Origin: CAVPOO01 sp963707015
GTDB taxonomy: Bacteria > Pseudomonadota > Gammaproteobacteria > Thiohalobacterales > Thiohalobacteraceae
Direction: 5' to 3'
DNA: 64,000 nucleotides
Assembly (NCBI GenBank): GCA_963707015.1
Contig: CAVPOO010000001.1
Span: forward strand, 186,001 to 250,000
The notes below the pieces were generated by a model. It saw nothing but the letters and a program-made list of their open reading frames with translations, ran no database searches and had not been told where the DNA came from. Position 1 is the first letter of the stretch, and each line of letters opens with the position of its first letter. Below, in pieces: positions 45,265-54,762 of the stretch. Position numbers and translations under genes: made by a program.

Positions 45265-45804
45265 CTAAGACTTACGACCCAGATACCTGATTCATCCGCG
45301 GTTTCGTCGCCAAGAACAGCGGCGTGATCTCCAACAAGGATTCGACGGTCGGCCAAACCGTCGACAGCAGCCGAAAACACAAGGCAGTGCTTATTGTGAC
45401 CTTCTTAATGATCGTTTGAGGGTCGCGAAGCGTCACACCGCAGTAGCCCCTTTCCAGCCACTGTCTCGAGAGGTCCTCGATCTGTGTGAAAACGGCAACG
45501 AAGACACCGGCTACGATATGCTCTGGTCAGGCAAGGTCCACTCGCCCGAAGAGGCCAAGGCGGCCCGTGAGGCGACGGCCAGATATGCGGGATAATCGAG
45601 TCAACTCAATAATCTGGAGGGAGCGCCACACACCGCCGTTCATTTCTGCGTACTGCGACTGGCGGACGCATTTGAATCAAAAGATTTTCCGAAGACTGCC
45701 GTTATGTCGTAGTGACAAATCGCGGCGAGACCTCGATAATTGATCACAAGCTGCTCTTGGTGCCCGTCCATACTGTATTCATTCCGTCACAGAGAGGAAG
45801 AATA
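45265..45804. other. Unassigned stretch before the 110-aa membrane protein gene
   Basis: A frame ending at about 45595 reads PLSREVLDLCENGNEDTGYD and then HSPEEAKAAREATARYAG, which looks coding but has no clear start and no recognised family. No other gene is visible. Confidence 0.3.
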
Positions 45805-46137
45805 ATGCGCAAGACCGAATCACGCATCCTCAGCTATGTCCTTGCAGGCGTACTGGGCTTCTCGTCCTTCATACTGCCCGTTTCAGCCAGCGCCTATAAC
45901 CGACTCGACGATGGCAGACCGACAAGTGGAGACATGCTCGCGGACGTGCTGATGATCCGTCCGTTTTCTCTCATCAGCACGGTTGCCGGCACCGTGGTCT
46001 TCATCGTCAGTTCGCCATTGAGCGCTATCGGTGGCAATCTCGGTCAAGCAGCCAACACCCTGGTTGCCGAGCCGTTCAAATATACCTTTGCCCGGCCGGT
46101 TGGCGTATACGACGAACGCACTATCAACGGCTATTGA
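45805..46137 (+). CDS. Small predicted secreted/membrane protein
   Basis: The 110-aa protein starts at an ATG preceded by GAGGAAG. It has an N-terminal signal segment (LSYVLAGVLGFSSFILPVSA, about 9-29) and a hydrophobic stretch (about 52-70, LISTVAGTVVFIVSSPLSAI), then NTLVAEPFKYTFARPVG. Short proteins with this VVRPLGL...GTxxFxVxxPxSALGGN pattern occur in pseudomonads and related bacteria, often loosely named multidrug transporter; the role is unknown. It converges with the VWA gene. A GC-rich hairpin without a T run lies at about 46147-46173. Confidence 0.7.
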   Translation: MRKTESRILSYVLAGVLGFSSFILPVSASAYNRLDDGRPTSGDMLADVLMIRPFSLISTVAGTVVFIVSSPLSAIGGNLGQAANTLVAEPFKYTFARPVGVYDERTINGY

Positions 46138-46208
46138 TCAGAACACAGGGGCTGCCCGCTCACGGCGGCCCCTGGCGCGTATTGACACGCATGTGCTCGC
46201 CTGTCTGA

Positions 46209-49200
46209 TCAGGTGGTAAGGCGCCGGTAAATATCTGAAACCTTCAGCGGCAATTGACGCACCTCATCGATCACCGTAAAGTTCACGGCCCCGTACATGT
46301 GGGTAAGGTAATCCCGTGACTCCGTATCGATCGTAATACAGAACGGATGGATCCCTTCCCGCTTGGCTTCGATAAGGGCCTGCCGCGTATCTTCAATCCC
46401 GTAGGCTCCCCGGTAGTTGTCATAATCATCAGGCTTGCCGTCGGACAGGGTGATGAGCAGGCGCGTCCGTGCATCAACCTCGTTCAACAGCCGACTCAGA
46501 TGCCGGATGGTGACGCCCATTCGCGTGTAATCCTGTGGTGATATACCGCTGATGCGTGCTTTCACCTGGTCGTCATAGGGATCTTCGAATGCCTTGACCC
46601 GATAAATCTCACAGCGCTTCCGCGTCATCCCGGAAAAGCCGTAGATCGCGTAGCGATCACCGAGTGTTTCCAGCGATTCACACAGCAGAACCAGCGCTTC
46701 GCGCTCCGCGTCATTGATCCAGCCCTTGGTTGATCCGCTCATGTCCACCATGAACATAACCGCGATATTCCGCTCAAGCTTGCGCATCTTCGTAAACAGG
46801 CGGTCAGTCATCTCCATACCGGCGCGCGTGTCGGCGTAGGCCTCGACTAGCGCGTCTATATCCACGTCATCGCCGTTGACCTGCTTCTTGAGCAGCTTAT
46901 CCTCACCGCGCAAGGCCTCGAAAGTGCGCCGCAGATCCCTCACGAGGCCCCGGTACTTGGTTAACGTCTTGGCCGCGAAATCGTCGTACTGCGGACGTAC
47001 CTCCAGTTCGCGCAGCACTGCCCACTTTTTTCGATAATGCTGGCGTTCGTAGTCCCATTCGTTGTAGAGGTAGGCACCTTCTTCGTGGTAGACACCCTTC
47101 CAGACATCGCACGGGTCCTGATGTTCAACTGCAGGTACTCCGGGGTGGTAGGGCCCGTCACCTGCGGCGAACAGGTAATCTTCGGGTATCTCGCCGAGAT
47201 CCTGCAGTATGGACTCCATCGTCCCTCTCACATCATCCGGTGGCGCAATGGGCTTGCCATCAAGTGTCAGCTCGAAAGTAACACCGTCCGGCTTGTCACT
47301 GCTCACCATCTCGTGCACTCCAAATCGTGACTTCTTGCCGGCGGGCGCATCCTCGGGCGAATTCACGCGCCCCTCCTCCGCCTCGGTCTGCCGCTGAAGT
47401 TCGTCCTGTATGCGCAGCAGGCATCTCCTGAACAGATCTTTCTCATGAATAATGCGCGCGTTTCGTACCCGCTGAACCCGCAGGGGATCGAGATGACCCT
47501 GATAGGGTGCCGGCGCCGGTAGCGGGGTATCGTAGAGATGGCGCACGAGGCGGCAGGAATCCTCTACCGCTGCATCGGCGGCCCACAGCGTGCAGCGTGC
47601 CTCTTGCCAGCCGGCCCCTGGCAACTCATCGTTTCCCTCGCACAGTTCCTGCATCTGCCGATACATGCCGGGCAGATCATCTGCCAGACGTGCGTCCAGG
47701 CGGATCCTTTCGAGAGCGTGAAACACTCGCAATGCGCGCCCGGGATCGGCGAACCGGTTCACCAGTTCATTGACATCGATGCGCCATGTGCCATACCAGG
47801 TTTGCGCCCATAGGTGGCACGCCATTGCCTTGAAGATCTGAAAATTTGCGCCGCGCTGGGCGAAGCGATTGATCAATGGCGGCAAAAACAGCGTCTCCGT
47901 GTCTGTATGGTGCTGATCAGCACTCTCAACCTTCAGTGGCCGTCCGGATAAGCCCCGCACAAAGGCCTCCAGAACATTTGCCACCTCGTCGAACGGCAAA
48001 CCGGACGTCCGCTCCCGCAGTTCGTCCGCAAAGTTCTCGACATTCTGAAGAACCGCAATGCCTGCGTGCAGACCTGCAGTATCGAAAACGTCCATGGCTT
48101 TGATGAGCCAGGCCTCCACACCCGTTTCATCCATGAGCCGCAGGGCATTCCCCGCATAGTTGGCAAACTGGTATGCCATCTCCGCATTAGTGTGTGCAAT
48201 GACCCCGACCCAATGCAGGACAAAATCCTGTTGCGTCCGGTCAAACCCTTCCAGCCTGAGGGCCGGCTCCGTTGCCGTACGTCGGGATGACAGCACTGCA
48301 TCCAGGTGAATATCGAGATATTCCTCCAGTTGTGCGGCCATCAATGACGGCAGTGAGGCATTGCCATGCAGGTAGTCGAACTCGTTAAACCAGAATGCAG
48401 CACCGCCCGCAGGCATTATGCGACCATCCGCCGTGACAATCCCCAACTTAACAGCCTCTACCGTGCGACCAGGCAGCGCATCCCGCAACATCTGCGCAAT
48501 ACTCGGGGAACTCCAGGAACCTGCATCCACATTCACCCAGATACCGCGGCACTGATCACTGACAATCGATGGCAGATTACGAATCAGCCGAGCAAGGTCC
48601 ACCTCAATATCCCAACTGACACCTGCCTGCACACGCCCGATCCGCGGCGGCGAAATCAGTATAAAATCGAATCGCTCACCACGGCGCGTCGCGCCCTCGA
48701 TAAAGGCCTGGACATCTAACTGCTCGAAACGTGCGTTGTCCGTGCCGAGGTTGTGCCGTGCCAAGTCGAGCACCTCGGCGCTGCCCTCGACGTGAGTCAC
48801 TTCAGCGCCGGCTTGAATCGCTGCATCCGTTGTAGTGCCACTACCCGCAAACAGAATAAGGGCACTGAGATCTTCCATGTCGTAGCAGCCCTCCAGGCGC
48901 TGGCGTACCCAGCGGCGGGCGGCAACATCACGCGGGTTGATGCCGATTCGTCCCTTGTCACCGAGCGCACAGCGCGTCGTCATACCGTCCAGCGCAAGGT
49001 CCCATTGCCATGGCAGACCGGCACGTGCGGCCTGCCAGTCCCCACGTCCTGTACGGTGCTCAACAAAGGTCCAGTCTGCCGACCAAGCATTGCGGGCCGG
49101 CGTACCTGCCGCGCGTGGCTCTGGTCTGTCGAGCACATAGGGACCAAAACGCTCGAGCTTGCGTCCTTTGCCAAAATCCAGGAGTTCGTAGCCGTCCAGC

Positions 49201-49259
49201 GGCGTCTCGATGAGAATCTCGCGGATGTCTGATCCGTTGGCAGGTATGTCGCGGTACAT
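46209..49259 (-). CDS. Methyltransferase-like domain fused to a NorD/CbbO-type VWA protein
   Basis: The 1016-aa protein has two parts. Residues about 20-295 resemble class I SAM-dependent rRNA (RlmI-like) methyltransferases: GRKLERFGPYVLDRPEP, SAM loop ILFAGSGTTTDAA (about 135-147), THVEGS, and a catalytic box SPPRIGR (203-209) where most relatives have DPP. About 300-700 is helical and resembles NorD/CbbO proteins. The C-terminal VWA domain (about 831-1016) has an intact MIDAS (DMSGSTKG, LSDG). NorD/CbbO partners of MoxR-type ATPases activate metal or cofactor enzymes. The ATPase partner is encoded 63 nt upstream on the same strand. The fusion is the odd point. Confidence 0.85.
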   Translation of the reverse strand: MYRDIPANGSDIREILIETPLDGYELLDFGKGRKLERFGPYVLDRPEPRAAGTPARNAWSADWTFVEHRTGRGDWQAARAGLPWQWDLALDGMTTRCALGDKGRIGINPRDVAARRWVRQRLEGCYDMEDLSALILFAGSGTTTDAAIQAGAEVTHVEGSAEVLDLARHNLGTDNARFEQLDVQAFIEGATRRGERFDFILISPPRIGRVQAGVSWDIEVDLARLIRNLPSIVSDQCRGIWVNVDAGSWSSPSIAQMLRDALPGRTVEAVKLGIVTADGRIMPAGGAAFWFNEFDYLHGNASLPSLMAAQLEEYLDIHLDAVLSSRRTATEPALRLEGFDRTQQDFVLHWVGVIAHTNAEMAYQFANYAGNALRLMDETGVEAWLIKAMDVFDTAGLHAGIAVLQNVENFADELRERTSGLPFDEVANVLEAFVRGLSGRPLKVESADQHHTDTETLFLPPLINRFAQRGANFQIFKAMACHLWAQTWYGTWRIDVNELVNRFADPGRALRVFHALERIRLDARLADDLPGMYRQMQELCEGNDELPGAGWQEARCTLWAADAAVEDSCRLVRHLYDTPLPAPAPYQGHLDPLRVQRVRNARIIHEKDLFRRCLLRIQDELQRQTEAEEGRVNSPEDAPAGKKSRFGVHEMVSSDKPDGVTFELTLDGKPIAPPDDVRGTMESILQDLGEIPEDYLFAAGDGPYHPGVPAVEHQDPCDVWKGVYHEEGAYLYNEWDYERQHYRKKWAVLRELEVRPQYDDFAAKTLTKYRGLVRDLRRTFEALRGEDKLLKKQVNGDDVDIDALVEAYADTRAGMEMTDRLFTKMRKLERNIAVMFMVDMSGSTKGWINDAEREALVLLCESLETLGDRYAIYGFSGMTRKRCEIYRVKAFEDPYDDQVKARISGISPQDYTRMGVTIRHLSRLLNEVDARTRLLITLSDGKPDDYDNYRGAYGIEDTRQALIEAKREGIHPFCITIDTESRDYLTHMYGAVNFTVIDEVRQLPLKVSDIYRRLTT

Positions 49260-49322
49260 ATTGCCTGGCTAGGAAGAAGGAAAGACCGGCTGCTCTTGCA
49301 CCTCGCCCCTCACTGCCTCCCC

Positions 49323-50135
49323 CTAAAACACGGATGCGCTGAGTTCATTGACGGCAGCCAGCATCTCGGTATCGTCGGTTAGCGCCTGCCCGATGGAGGC
49401 CCGACAGGCAACCACCGGATCGACGCCACTGGTCATCAGCTTGGCGGCATGCACAAGCAGACGCGTGCTGGCCCCTTCTTCCAATCCACTGCCCTTCAGG
49501 TTACGTGTCATTTGCGCAAACTTGACCAGATGCTCCGCGGTTTCCTGGCCAATCCCCGTTTCATTCGCGACGATCCGGGCCTCGAGCCCGGGCTTCGGGT
49601 AGTCGAACTCAAGGGCGACAAAGCGCTGGCGGGTGCTCTGCTTGAGGTCCTTGAGCACACTTTGGTAGCCCGGGTTGTATGAGATCGCCAGACAGAACTC
49701 CGGACCAGCCTGCAGGACCTCACCCAGTTTTTCCATCGGCAAGACCCGCCGATCATCCGCGAGCGGATGAATCACCACCGTGGTATCCTTGCGTGCCTCG
49801 ACAATTTCGTCGAGATAACAGATACCTCCGCTGCGAACCGCACGCGCGAGGGGCCCATCCACCCAGACCGTCTCGCCACCAGAAACCAGAAACCGGCCGA
49901 CGAGATCCGAAGCAGTCAGATCGTCATGGCAGGACACCGTAATCAGCGGACGCTTCAGGCGCCATGCCATGTGCTCCATGAATCGCGTCTTACCACAGCC
50001 GGTCGGTCCCTTAAGCAGGCAGGGAAGCTGGTTGTGATAAGCCGCCTCGAAAACTCCGATCTCATCTCCAACCGGCTCGTAGTAGGGTTCCTCCCGGATG
50101 AAATATTCCTCAGGTTTCAATACCCCAACGCTCAC
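49323..50135 (-). CDS. MoxR-type AAA+ ATPase of the CbbQ/NorQ/NirQ family
   Basis: The 270-aa protein has Walker A GPTGCGKT (43-50), Walker B with CYLDEIVEA (DE at 109-110), a sensor region ISYNPGYQ and an arginine-finger segment, the standard CbbQ/NorQ plan. With a VWA partner such proteins remodel RubisCO (CbbQO) or nitric oxide reductase (NorQD). It begins with GTG, preceded by AAGGAG at 8 nt. It and the downstream VWA fusion form one unit, divergent from the qmo operon. Its target cannot be read from sequence. Confidence 0.92.
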   Translation of the reverse strand: MSVGVLKPEEYFIREEPYYEPVGDEIGVFEAAYHNQLPCLLKGPTGCGKTRFMEHMAWRLKRPLITVSCHDDLTASDLVGRFLVSGGETVWVDGPLARAVRSGGICYLDEIVEARKDTTVVIHPLADDRRVLPMEKLGEVLQAGPEFCLAISYNPGYQSVLKDLKQSTRQRFVALEFDYPKPGLEARIVANETGIGQETAEHLVKFAQMTRNLKGSGLEEGASTRLLVHAAKLMTSGVDPVVACRASIGQALTDDTEMLAAVNELSASVF

Positions 50136-50587
50136 GACAACACTCCTTTCGCGGACCTGACACCAGCAACGTTACCGCGACTGCACCACAGCGGCAACAA
50201 CACACATAGAAACATAGCGTTATACACAGATTCTATTATCACATTTGAAAATTCAATGGTTTATCTTACTTTTGGGCGGTAGCGAAGGAACCTAGTAGTA
50301 AGGTATCGTTCTTGGGCGCCGTGAGGCCCGTGGAGCAAACCGGTGTCTTGATATGAACGCCTCGGGATGCCTGCAGTGTCGATTGCTTGGACGCTGGTCG
50401 CGCCAGACACCGGCACATGTACCCGCTACCCGGCGGGATACATATTCGCTGAACTGCGAGGACCACTTCCTTTTCGGAGTTAATCCAGACCCTTGTGGTT
50501 GCCGCGAACGTCTCGGGCTGTATCACAGAATTTTGTCGGACTCAGGTCTTTTTAAAGTTAAACAGGCATCCGTATGGAGGACAACCA
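50136..50587. promoter_or_regulatory. Divergent control region between the AAA+ gene and qmoA
   Basis: The 450 nt hold no gene. A weak minus-strand promoter candidate TTGAAT-N15-TAGAAT lies at 50230-50256 ahead of the AAA+ gene. On the plus strand a TTGTCG about 40-60 nt before qmoA has only a poor -10. The shared region would allow coordinated control of both operons. Confidence 0.35.
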
Positions 50588-51874
50588 ATGTCGGAGGTAA
50601 TCGCAACCAACCAGACTATCCTGGTGGTCGGCGCCGGAATCAGTGGCATGACCGCGGCACTGGAAGCAGCCGAATGTGGCAAACAGGTGATCCTGGTGGA
50701 GAAGAATCCCTCTGTGGGCGGCCGCGTCAGCCAGCTCTACAAGTACTTCCCGAAGCTCTGTCATCCCAAGTGTGGCATGGAGATCAACCTGCGCCGGGCG
50801 AAGGCGAACCGAAATCTGCGCATCATGACACTCACGGAGGTCATGCACGTGGAAGGGCAAGCTGGCAACTACACCGCAACCGTCAAAGTGATGCCCCGCT
50901 ATGTCAACGACAACTGCACGGCCTGCGGTGAGTGCGCGAAGGCCAGCGAAACAGAATTTGCCGATGAATACAACTATGGCCTTGGCAAACGCAAAGGCGC
51001 GTACCTGCCTTTCAGCATGGCCTACCCTTTCCGCTACGTGCTGGATTCCCGCATCATCGGGACAGCGGACGCAGACAAGGCCAAGCAGGCCTGCAAGTAC
51101 GATGCAATTGATCTCGACATGCAGGAACAGCAACTCAAGCTCAATGTCGGCGCCATCATCTGGGCAACCGGCTGGAAACCGTATGACGCAAACAAGATTC
51201 AGCCCTACGGCTATGGCCGTTTCTCGAATGTCATCACCAGCGTGGAATTCGAGCGGATGCTCGATCCTTTTGGTCCGACGGGCGGCAAGATACTGCGGCC
51301 TTCAGACGGCAAGGAGGCCAGGGACGTCGCGTTCATTCAGTGTGCCGGATCCCGTGACCTCAATCATCTCAAGCACTGCTCGCGGATATGCTGCATGGCA
51401 TCACTGAAGCAGACAACCTATTTGCGGGAGCGTTATGGTGATGATTTCAAGGCGTCGGTCTACTATATCGATATCCGTGCCATCGATCGCATTGACGACT
51501 TCTACCAGCGAGTACAGGAAGACCCCAATGTGACGTTCACCAAGTCAAAGGTCGCCAACATCACCGAGGACAAGGCAACGGGAAATCCGGTACTGCATGG
51601 CGTCGACACCGAAGGCTACCATCGCTACAGCAACCCACATGAGCTTGTTGTGCTGGCAATCGGTATGGAGCCGAGTGTTTCAAGAGACCAGTTTCCAATG
51701 GATGTCGTGGTTAACGAGGAAGGGTTTGTCGAGCTGGATGAGGCCAACGGTGCATTCTTCGCTGCCGGCTGTTCGGCCGACGCCCTGGATGTCAACCGGG
51801 CCGTGCAGAGCGCGACCGCGAGTGCGCTACGCGCGATCCAGGTGGTAAATCGAGTTGCAGCAGCGGAGGAATAG
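50588..51874 (+). CDS. qmoA: Quinone-interacting membrane-bound oxidoreductase subunit QmoA
   Basis: The 428-aa HdrA-like flavoprotein has the FAD fingerprint ILVVGAGISGMTAALEAAEC, then GGRVSQLYKYFPKLCHPKCG and QCAGSRDLNHLKHCSRICC. The Cys near NDNCTACGECAK may add an iron-sulfur centre. QmoAB(C) passes electrons between APS reductase and quinone; in sulfur oxidisers it takes electrons from AMP-dependent sulfite oxidation. The start at 50588 follows GGAGGAC; a longer frame from 50495 is not used. It opens the operon qmoA-qmoB-hdrC-hdrB. Confidence 0.93.
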   Translation: MSEVIATNQTILVVGAGISGMTAALEAAECGKQVILVEKNPSVGGRVSQLYKYFPKLCHPKCGMEINLRRAKANRNLRIMTLTEVMHVEGQAGNYTATVKVMPRYVNDNCTACGECAKASETEFADEYNYGLGKRKGAYLPFSMAYPFRYVLDSRIIGTADADKAKQACKYDAIDLDMQEQQLKLNVGAIIWATGWKPYDANKIQPYGYGRFSNVITSVEFERMLDPFGPTGGKILRPSDGKEARDVAFIQCAGSRDLNHLKHCSRICCMASLKQTTYLRERYGDDFKASVYYIDIRAIDRIDDFYQRVQEDPNVTFTKSKVANITEDKATGNPVLHGVDTEGYHRYSNPHELVVLAIGMEPSVSRDQFPMDVVVNEEGFVELDEANGAFFAAGCSADALDVNRAVQSATASALRAIQVVNRVAAAEE

Positions 51875-51877
51875 ACC

Positions 51878-54115
51878 GTGTCTAATGAAGTCAAAGTAGG
51901 AGCCTATATCTGTAAGGGTTGCGGATTGGGTGAGCGTCTGGACACCGCGCAGCTGGCAACCATTGCCGCGCGCGAAGGCAAGGCCAGTGTCGTCAAGGAG
52001 CATGACTTCCTGTGTAATGCCGATGGCGTGCAGATGATCCAGAACGACATCGCCAATGAGGGCGTAAACCGCGTAGTGATCTGTGCCTGCTCACGTCGCG
52101 CCAAAACTGAGGCGTTTAATTTCGACAATGTCGCCATCGCGCGTGCGAACCTGCGCGAGGGCGTAATCTGGATACGTCCAGACACAGATGAAGCGCGCGA
52201 AACAACCGGCGAGATGGCTGCCGACTACGTGCGCATGGGCTGCTTCGAAGCCAAGCATATGACGCCACCGCAGACCAACCAGGAAGCGGCAAGCAATGAT
52301 CACATCCTCATCGTTGGAGGTGGCATCTCGGGAATGACCGCCGCAATCGAGTCAGCGCGGGCCGACTACCCTGTCACCATTGTTGAGAAGGCCAGCCAAC
52401 TCGGCGGCGGAACTGGTCTGATGTGGAAGGATATCCCCGCTCATACCCCCTATACCGACCCCGTTGATACGGGCATTGCCAAGCTCGCCAAGGAAATCGA
52501 GGACAGCGACAAGATCACCGTGCATCTGAATTCCATAGTCACAAAAACGAGTGGTGCGCCGGGACGCTTTTCCGCGGACATCAGTACCGAATCCGGCGGA
52601 ACAACAACGGCGAATTTCGGCGCCATCATTATGGCTTCAGGCTCAAAGGAGTATCACGCCAACCAGTTACCGGAACTGGGGTATGGCAAGAGCCCGGACG
52701 TGGTCACTCAGATGGAACTCGAGAAACTGGCGACAGATGCAAATGACGGCGCCATCAAACGCCCGTCTGACGGCAAAGAGGTGACGAGCGTGGTGTTCGT
52801 GCAGTGCGCAGGACAACGCAGCCAGCAGCAGGGGCATTTAGCCTATTGTTCGGGGCATTGCTGCCTGACCTCCATCAAGCAGGCCATGTACTTCAAGGAC
52901 CGGAATCCAGATATCGACACTAACGTTATCTATACGGACCTGCGCACACCTGGCGCGGCGGGCGAAGATTTCTATCGCAGCGGTCAGGACAAGGAAGTGA
53001 CGTTCACCAAGGGCAAGGTCTCAGAGGTCGTGGCAAACGGTGGCAACCTGCAGGTCAAATACAAGGACCTTATCCTCGACGAAGACACCACCACCGAGGT
53101 CGACCTCGTTGTCCTTGCGATCGGGCTGGTACCCAACTCTGGAGTCGACATCGAGGCCCAAGCGGTTACTGAAGAAGAAGGCGAGGAATCGCAGGCGCGC
53201 ATCGAGGTACCGGTGGAATCCATCCTCAATCTGGACTACCGTCAGGGTAAGGACCTGCCGCATCTGCGCTACGGCTTTAACGATTCACACTTTATCTGTT
53301 TCCCTTACGAAACGCGCCGTACCGGCATCTATAGCTGTGGGCCGGTGCGCCGCCCTATGGATACCCAGCAGGCAAGAGAAGACGCCACCGGGGCAGCACT
53401 GAAGGCGATCCAGGCGCTTGAAAACGCCAAGCTGGGGCGCGCCGCGCATCCGCGCTCGGGTGATCTGTCTTTCCCGAGTTTCCGCAAAGAAGGCTGCACG
53501 CAGTGCAAACGCTGCACGGTGGAATGTCCGTTCGGCGCCATTGACGAGGATGCAAAACGTTACCCGGTGTTCAATGAGGCCCGCTGCCGGCGCTGCGGAA
53601 CCTGCATGGGCGCTTGTCCGGTACGCGTCATCTCGTTCGAGAACTATTCGGTTGACACGGTTGGGCAACAGATCAAGAACGTGGATATGCCTGACGAATT
53701 CGATGAAAAGCCACGCATCCTGGTGCTTGCCTGCGAGAATGACGCCTATCCGGCCCTGGATATGGGCGCCATGAACGGATTCGAGTACAGCCCATGGGCG
53801 CGTGTGATCCCCGTGAGATGCCTCGGCTCGGTCAATACCATCTGGATTACCGATGCGCTGAACAGCGGCTACGATGGTGTGGTCCTCATGGGTTGCCAGA
53901 AGGGCGACGACTATCAATGCCATTTCGTCAAGGGCTCCGAGATCGCCCACATCCGCATGAGCAAGATTGACGACACGCTCGCGCAACTCAACCTCGAGAA
54001 GGAACGTATTGTAACCCACGAGGTTGCCATTACTGATATAGAGCGTGCGCCGCGACTGATCAATGACATGGCCGAAACTATCGACCGGATTGGTCAGAGC
54101 CCCTTCAAGTTTTAG
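51878..54115 (+). CDS. qmoB: QmoB-type HdrA/MvhD fusion flavoprotein
   Basis: The 745-aa protein has an N-terminal CKGCGLGERLD domain, an HdrA-like FAD region (about 143 on, ILIVGGGISGMTAAIESA), two 4Fe-4S motifs (CTQCKRCTVECPFG about 540, CRRCGTCMGACP about 568) and a C-terminal MvhD-like domain (about 610-745, VLACENDAYPALDMG, LMGCQKGDDYQCHF). It starts with GTG after GGAGGAA and lies 3 nt after qmoA. It would be the central electron-transfer subunit between QmoA and the Hdr-like subunits. Confidence 0.95.
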   Translation: MSNEVKVGAYICKGCGLGERLDTAQLATIAAREGKASVVKEHDFLCNADGVQMIQNDIANEGVNRVVICACSRRAKTEAFNFDNVAIARANLREGVIWIRPDTDEARETTGEMAADYVRMGCFEAKHMTPPQTNQEAASNDHILIVGGGISGMTAAIESARADYPVTIVEKASQLGGGTGLMWKDIPAHTPYTDPVDTGIAKLAKEIEDSDKITVHLNSIVTKTSGAPGRFSADISTESGGTTTANFGAIIMASGSKEYHANQLPELGYGKSPDVVTQMELEKLATDANDGAIKRPSDGKEVTSVVFVQCAGQRSQQQGHLAYCSGHCCLTSIKQAMYFKDRNPDIDTNVIYTDLRTPGAAGEDFYRSGQDKEVTFTKGKVSEVVANGGNLQVKYKDLILDEDTTTEVDLVVLAIGLVPNSGVDIEAQAVTEEEGEESQARIEVPVESILNLDYRQGKDLPHLRYGFNDSHFICFPYETRRTGIYSCGPVRRPMDTQQAREDATGAALKAIQALENAKLGRAAHPRSGDLSFPSFRKEGCTQCKRCTVECPFGAIDEDAKRYPVFNEARCRRCGTCMGACPVRVISFENYSVDTVGQQIKNVDMPDEFDEKPRILVLACENDAYPALDMGAMNGFEYSPWARVIPVRCLGSVNTIWITDALNSGYDGVVLMGCQKGDDYQCHFVKGSEIAHIRMSKIDDTLAQLNLEKERIVTHEVAITDIERAPRLINDMAETIDRIGQSPFKF

Positions 54116-54124
54116 GAGCGAGTC

Positions 54125-54751
54125 ATGAGCAATTACAATCAGCAGATGATCGAAGAATACCGCGGCAGCTTTCTCAAGGAGGTTGAGGCGAATGTTGAGG
54201 AAGGCGACTGGGTCAAAATGTGCATGCAGTGCGGCGTCTGTTCCGGCTCATGCCCTTTTGGCCCGCACTGGGATCACCCGCCGCAGGAGCTTTTTATGAT
54301 GATTCGTGCCAACAAGCGCGAGGAGGTGCTGGGGTCTGCATCCATGTGGATGTGTACCTCCTGTTACAACTGTATCGCCCGTTGTCCACGGGGGCTGCCG
54401 ATCACCCACATCATGCACGGCCTGGCAACCTATGCGAAGCGGCTCGGGCTGGCACCCAAGGAACAGCCAACCGCCAAGTTCTCACAGCTCTTCTGGGACA
54501 ATCTCACCAGGACCGGACGGGTCAATGAGCTAAAACTGGGCCTGTCGCTGTATTTCATGAACGGATTTAGCGAGGGCGTCAAGACCTCATTGAAGATGAA
54601 AGACATCGGGCTTGGCATGCTCAAGACCAAACGCATGAGCCCGATGGAGTACTTCGGTGGCCACGGATGCAAGGATGCGAAGGGTTTACGCGCGATCCTT
54701 GCCAAGGCACAGGAGATAGAAGAGGCCAAGATCGGTAAGGCAAGTGCCTGA
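54125..54751 (+). CDS. hdrC: HdrC-like iron-sulfur subunit (QmoC replacement, part 1)
   Basis: The 208-aa protein carries two 4Fe-4S motifs of the HdrC/QmoC N-terminal type: CMQCGVCSGSCPFG (about 38-51) and CTSCYNCIARCPRG (about 79-92). There are no membrane spans. In sulfate reducers QmoC fuses this domain to a membrane haem subunit; here that part is absent and a separate HdrB follows. It lies 9 nt after qmoB with AGGAGCG as ribosome site. Confidence 0.92.
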   Translation: MSNYNQQMIEEYRGSFLKEVEANVEEGDWVKMCMQCGVCSGSCPFGPHWDHPPQELFMMIRANKREEVLGSASMWMCTSCYNCIARCPRGLPITHIMHGLATYAKRLGLAPKEQPTAKFSQLFWDNLTRTGRVNELKLGLSLYFMNGFSEGVKTSLKMKDIGLGMLKTKRMSPMEYFGGHGCKDAKGLRAILAKAQEIEEAKIGKASA

Positions 54752-54762
54752 GGAGACATGAC

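Noticed and set aside
46209..50135. CbbO-CbbQ RubisCO activase as a firm call
   Set aside because: No RubisCO genes are in the window, and the VWA protein carries an extra methyltransferase-like domain; only the family is supported.
50495..50587. Extended QmoA N-terminus
   Set aside because: The flavoprotein fold starts just after the ATG at 50588, which has a strong ribosome site; the upstream 31 codons are not family-like.
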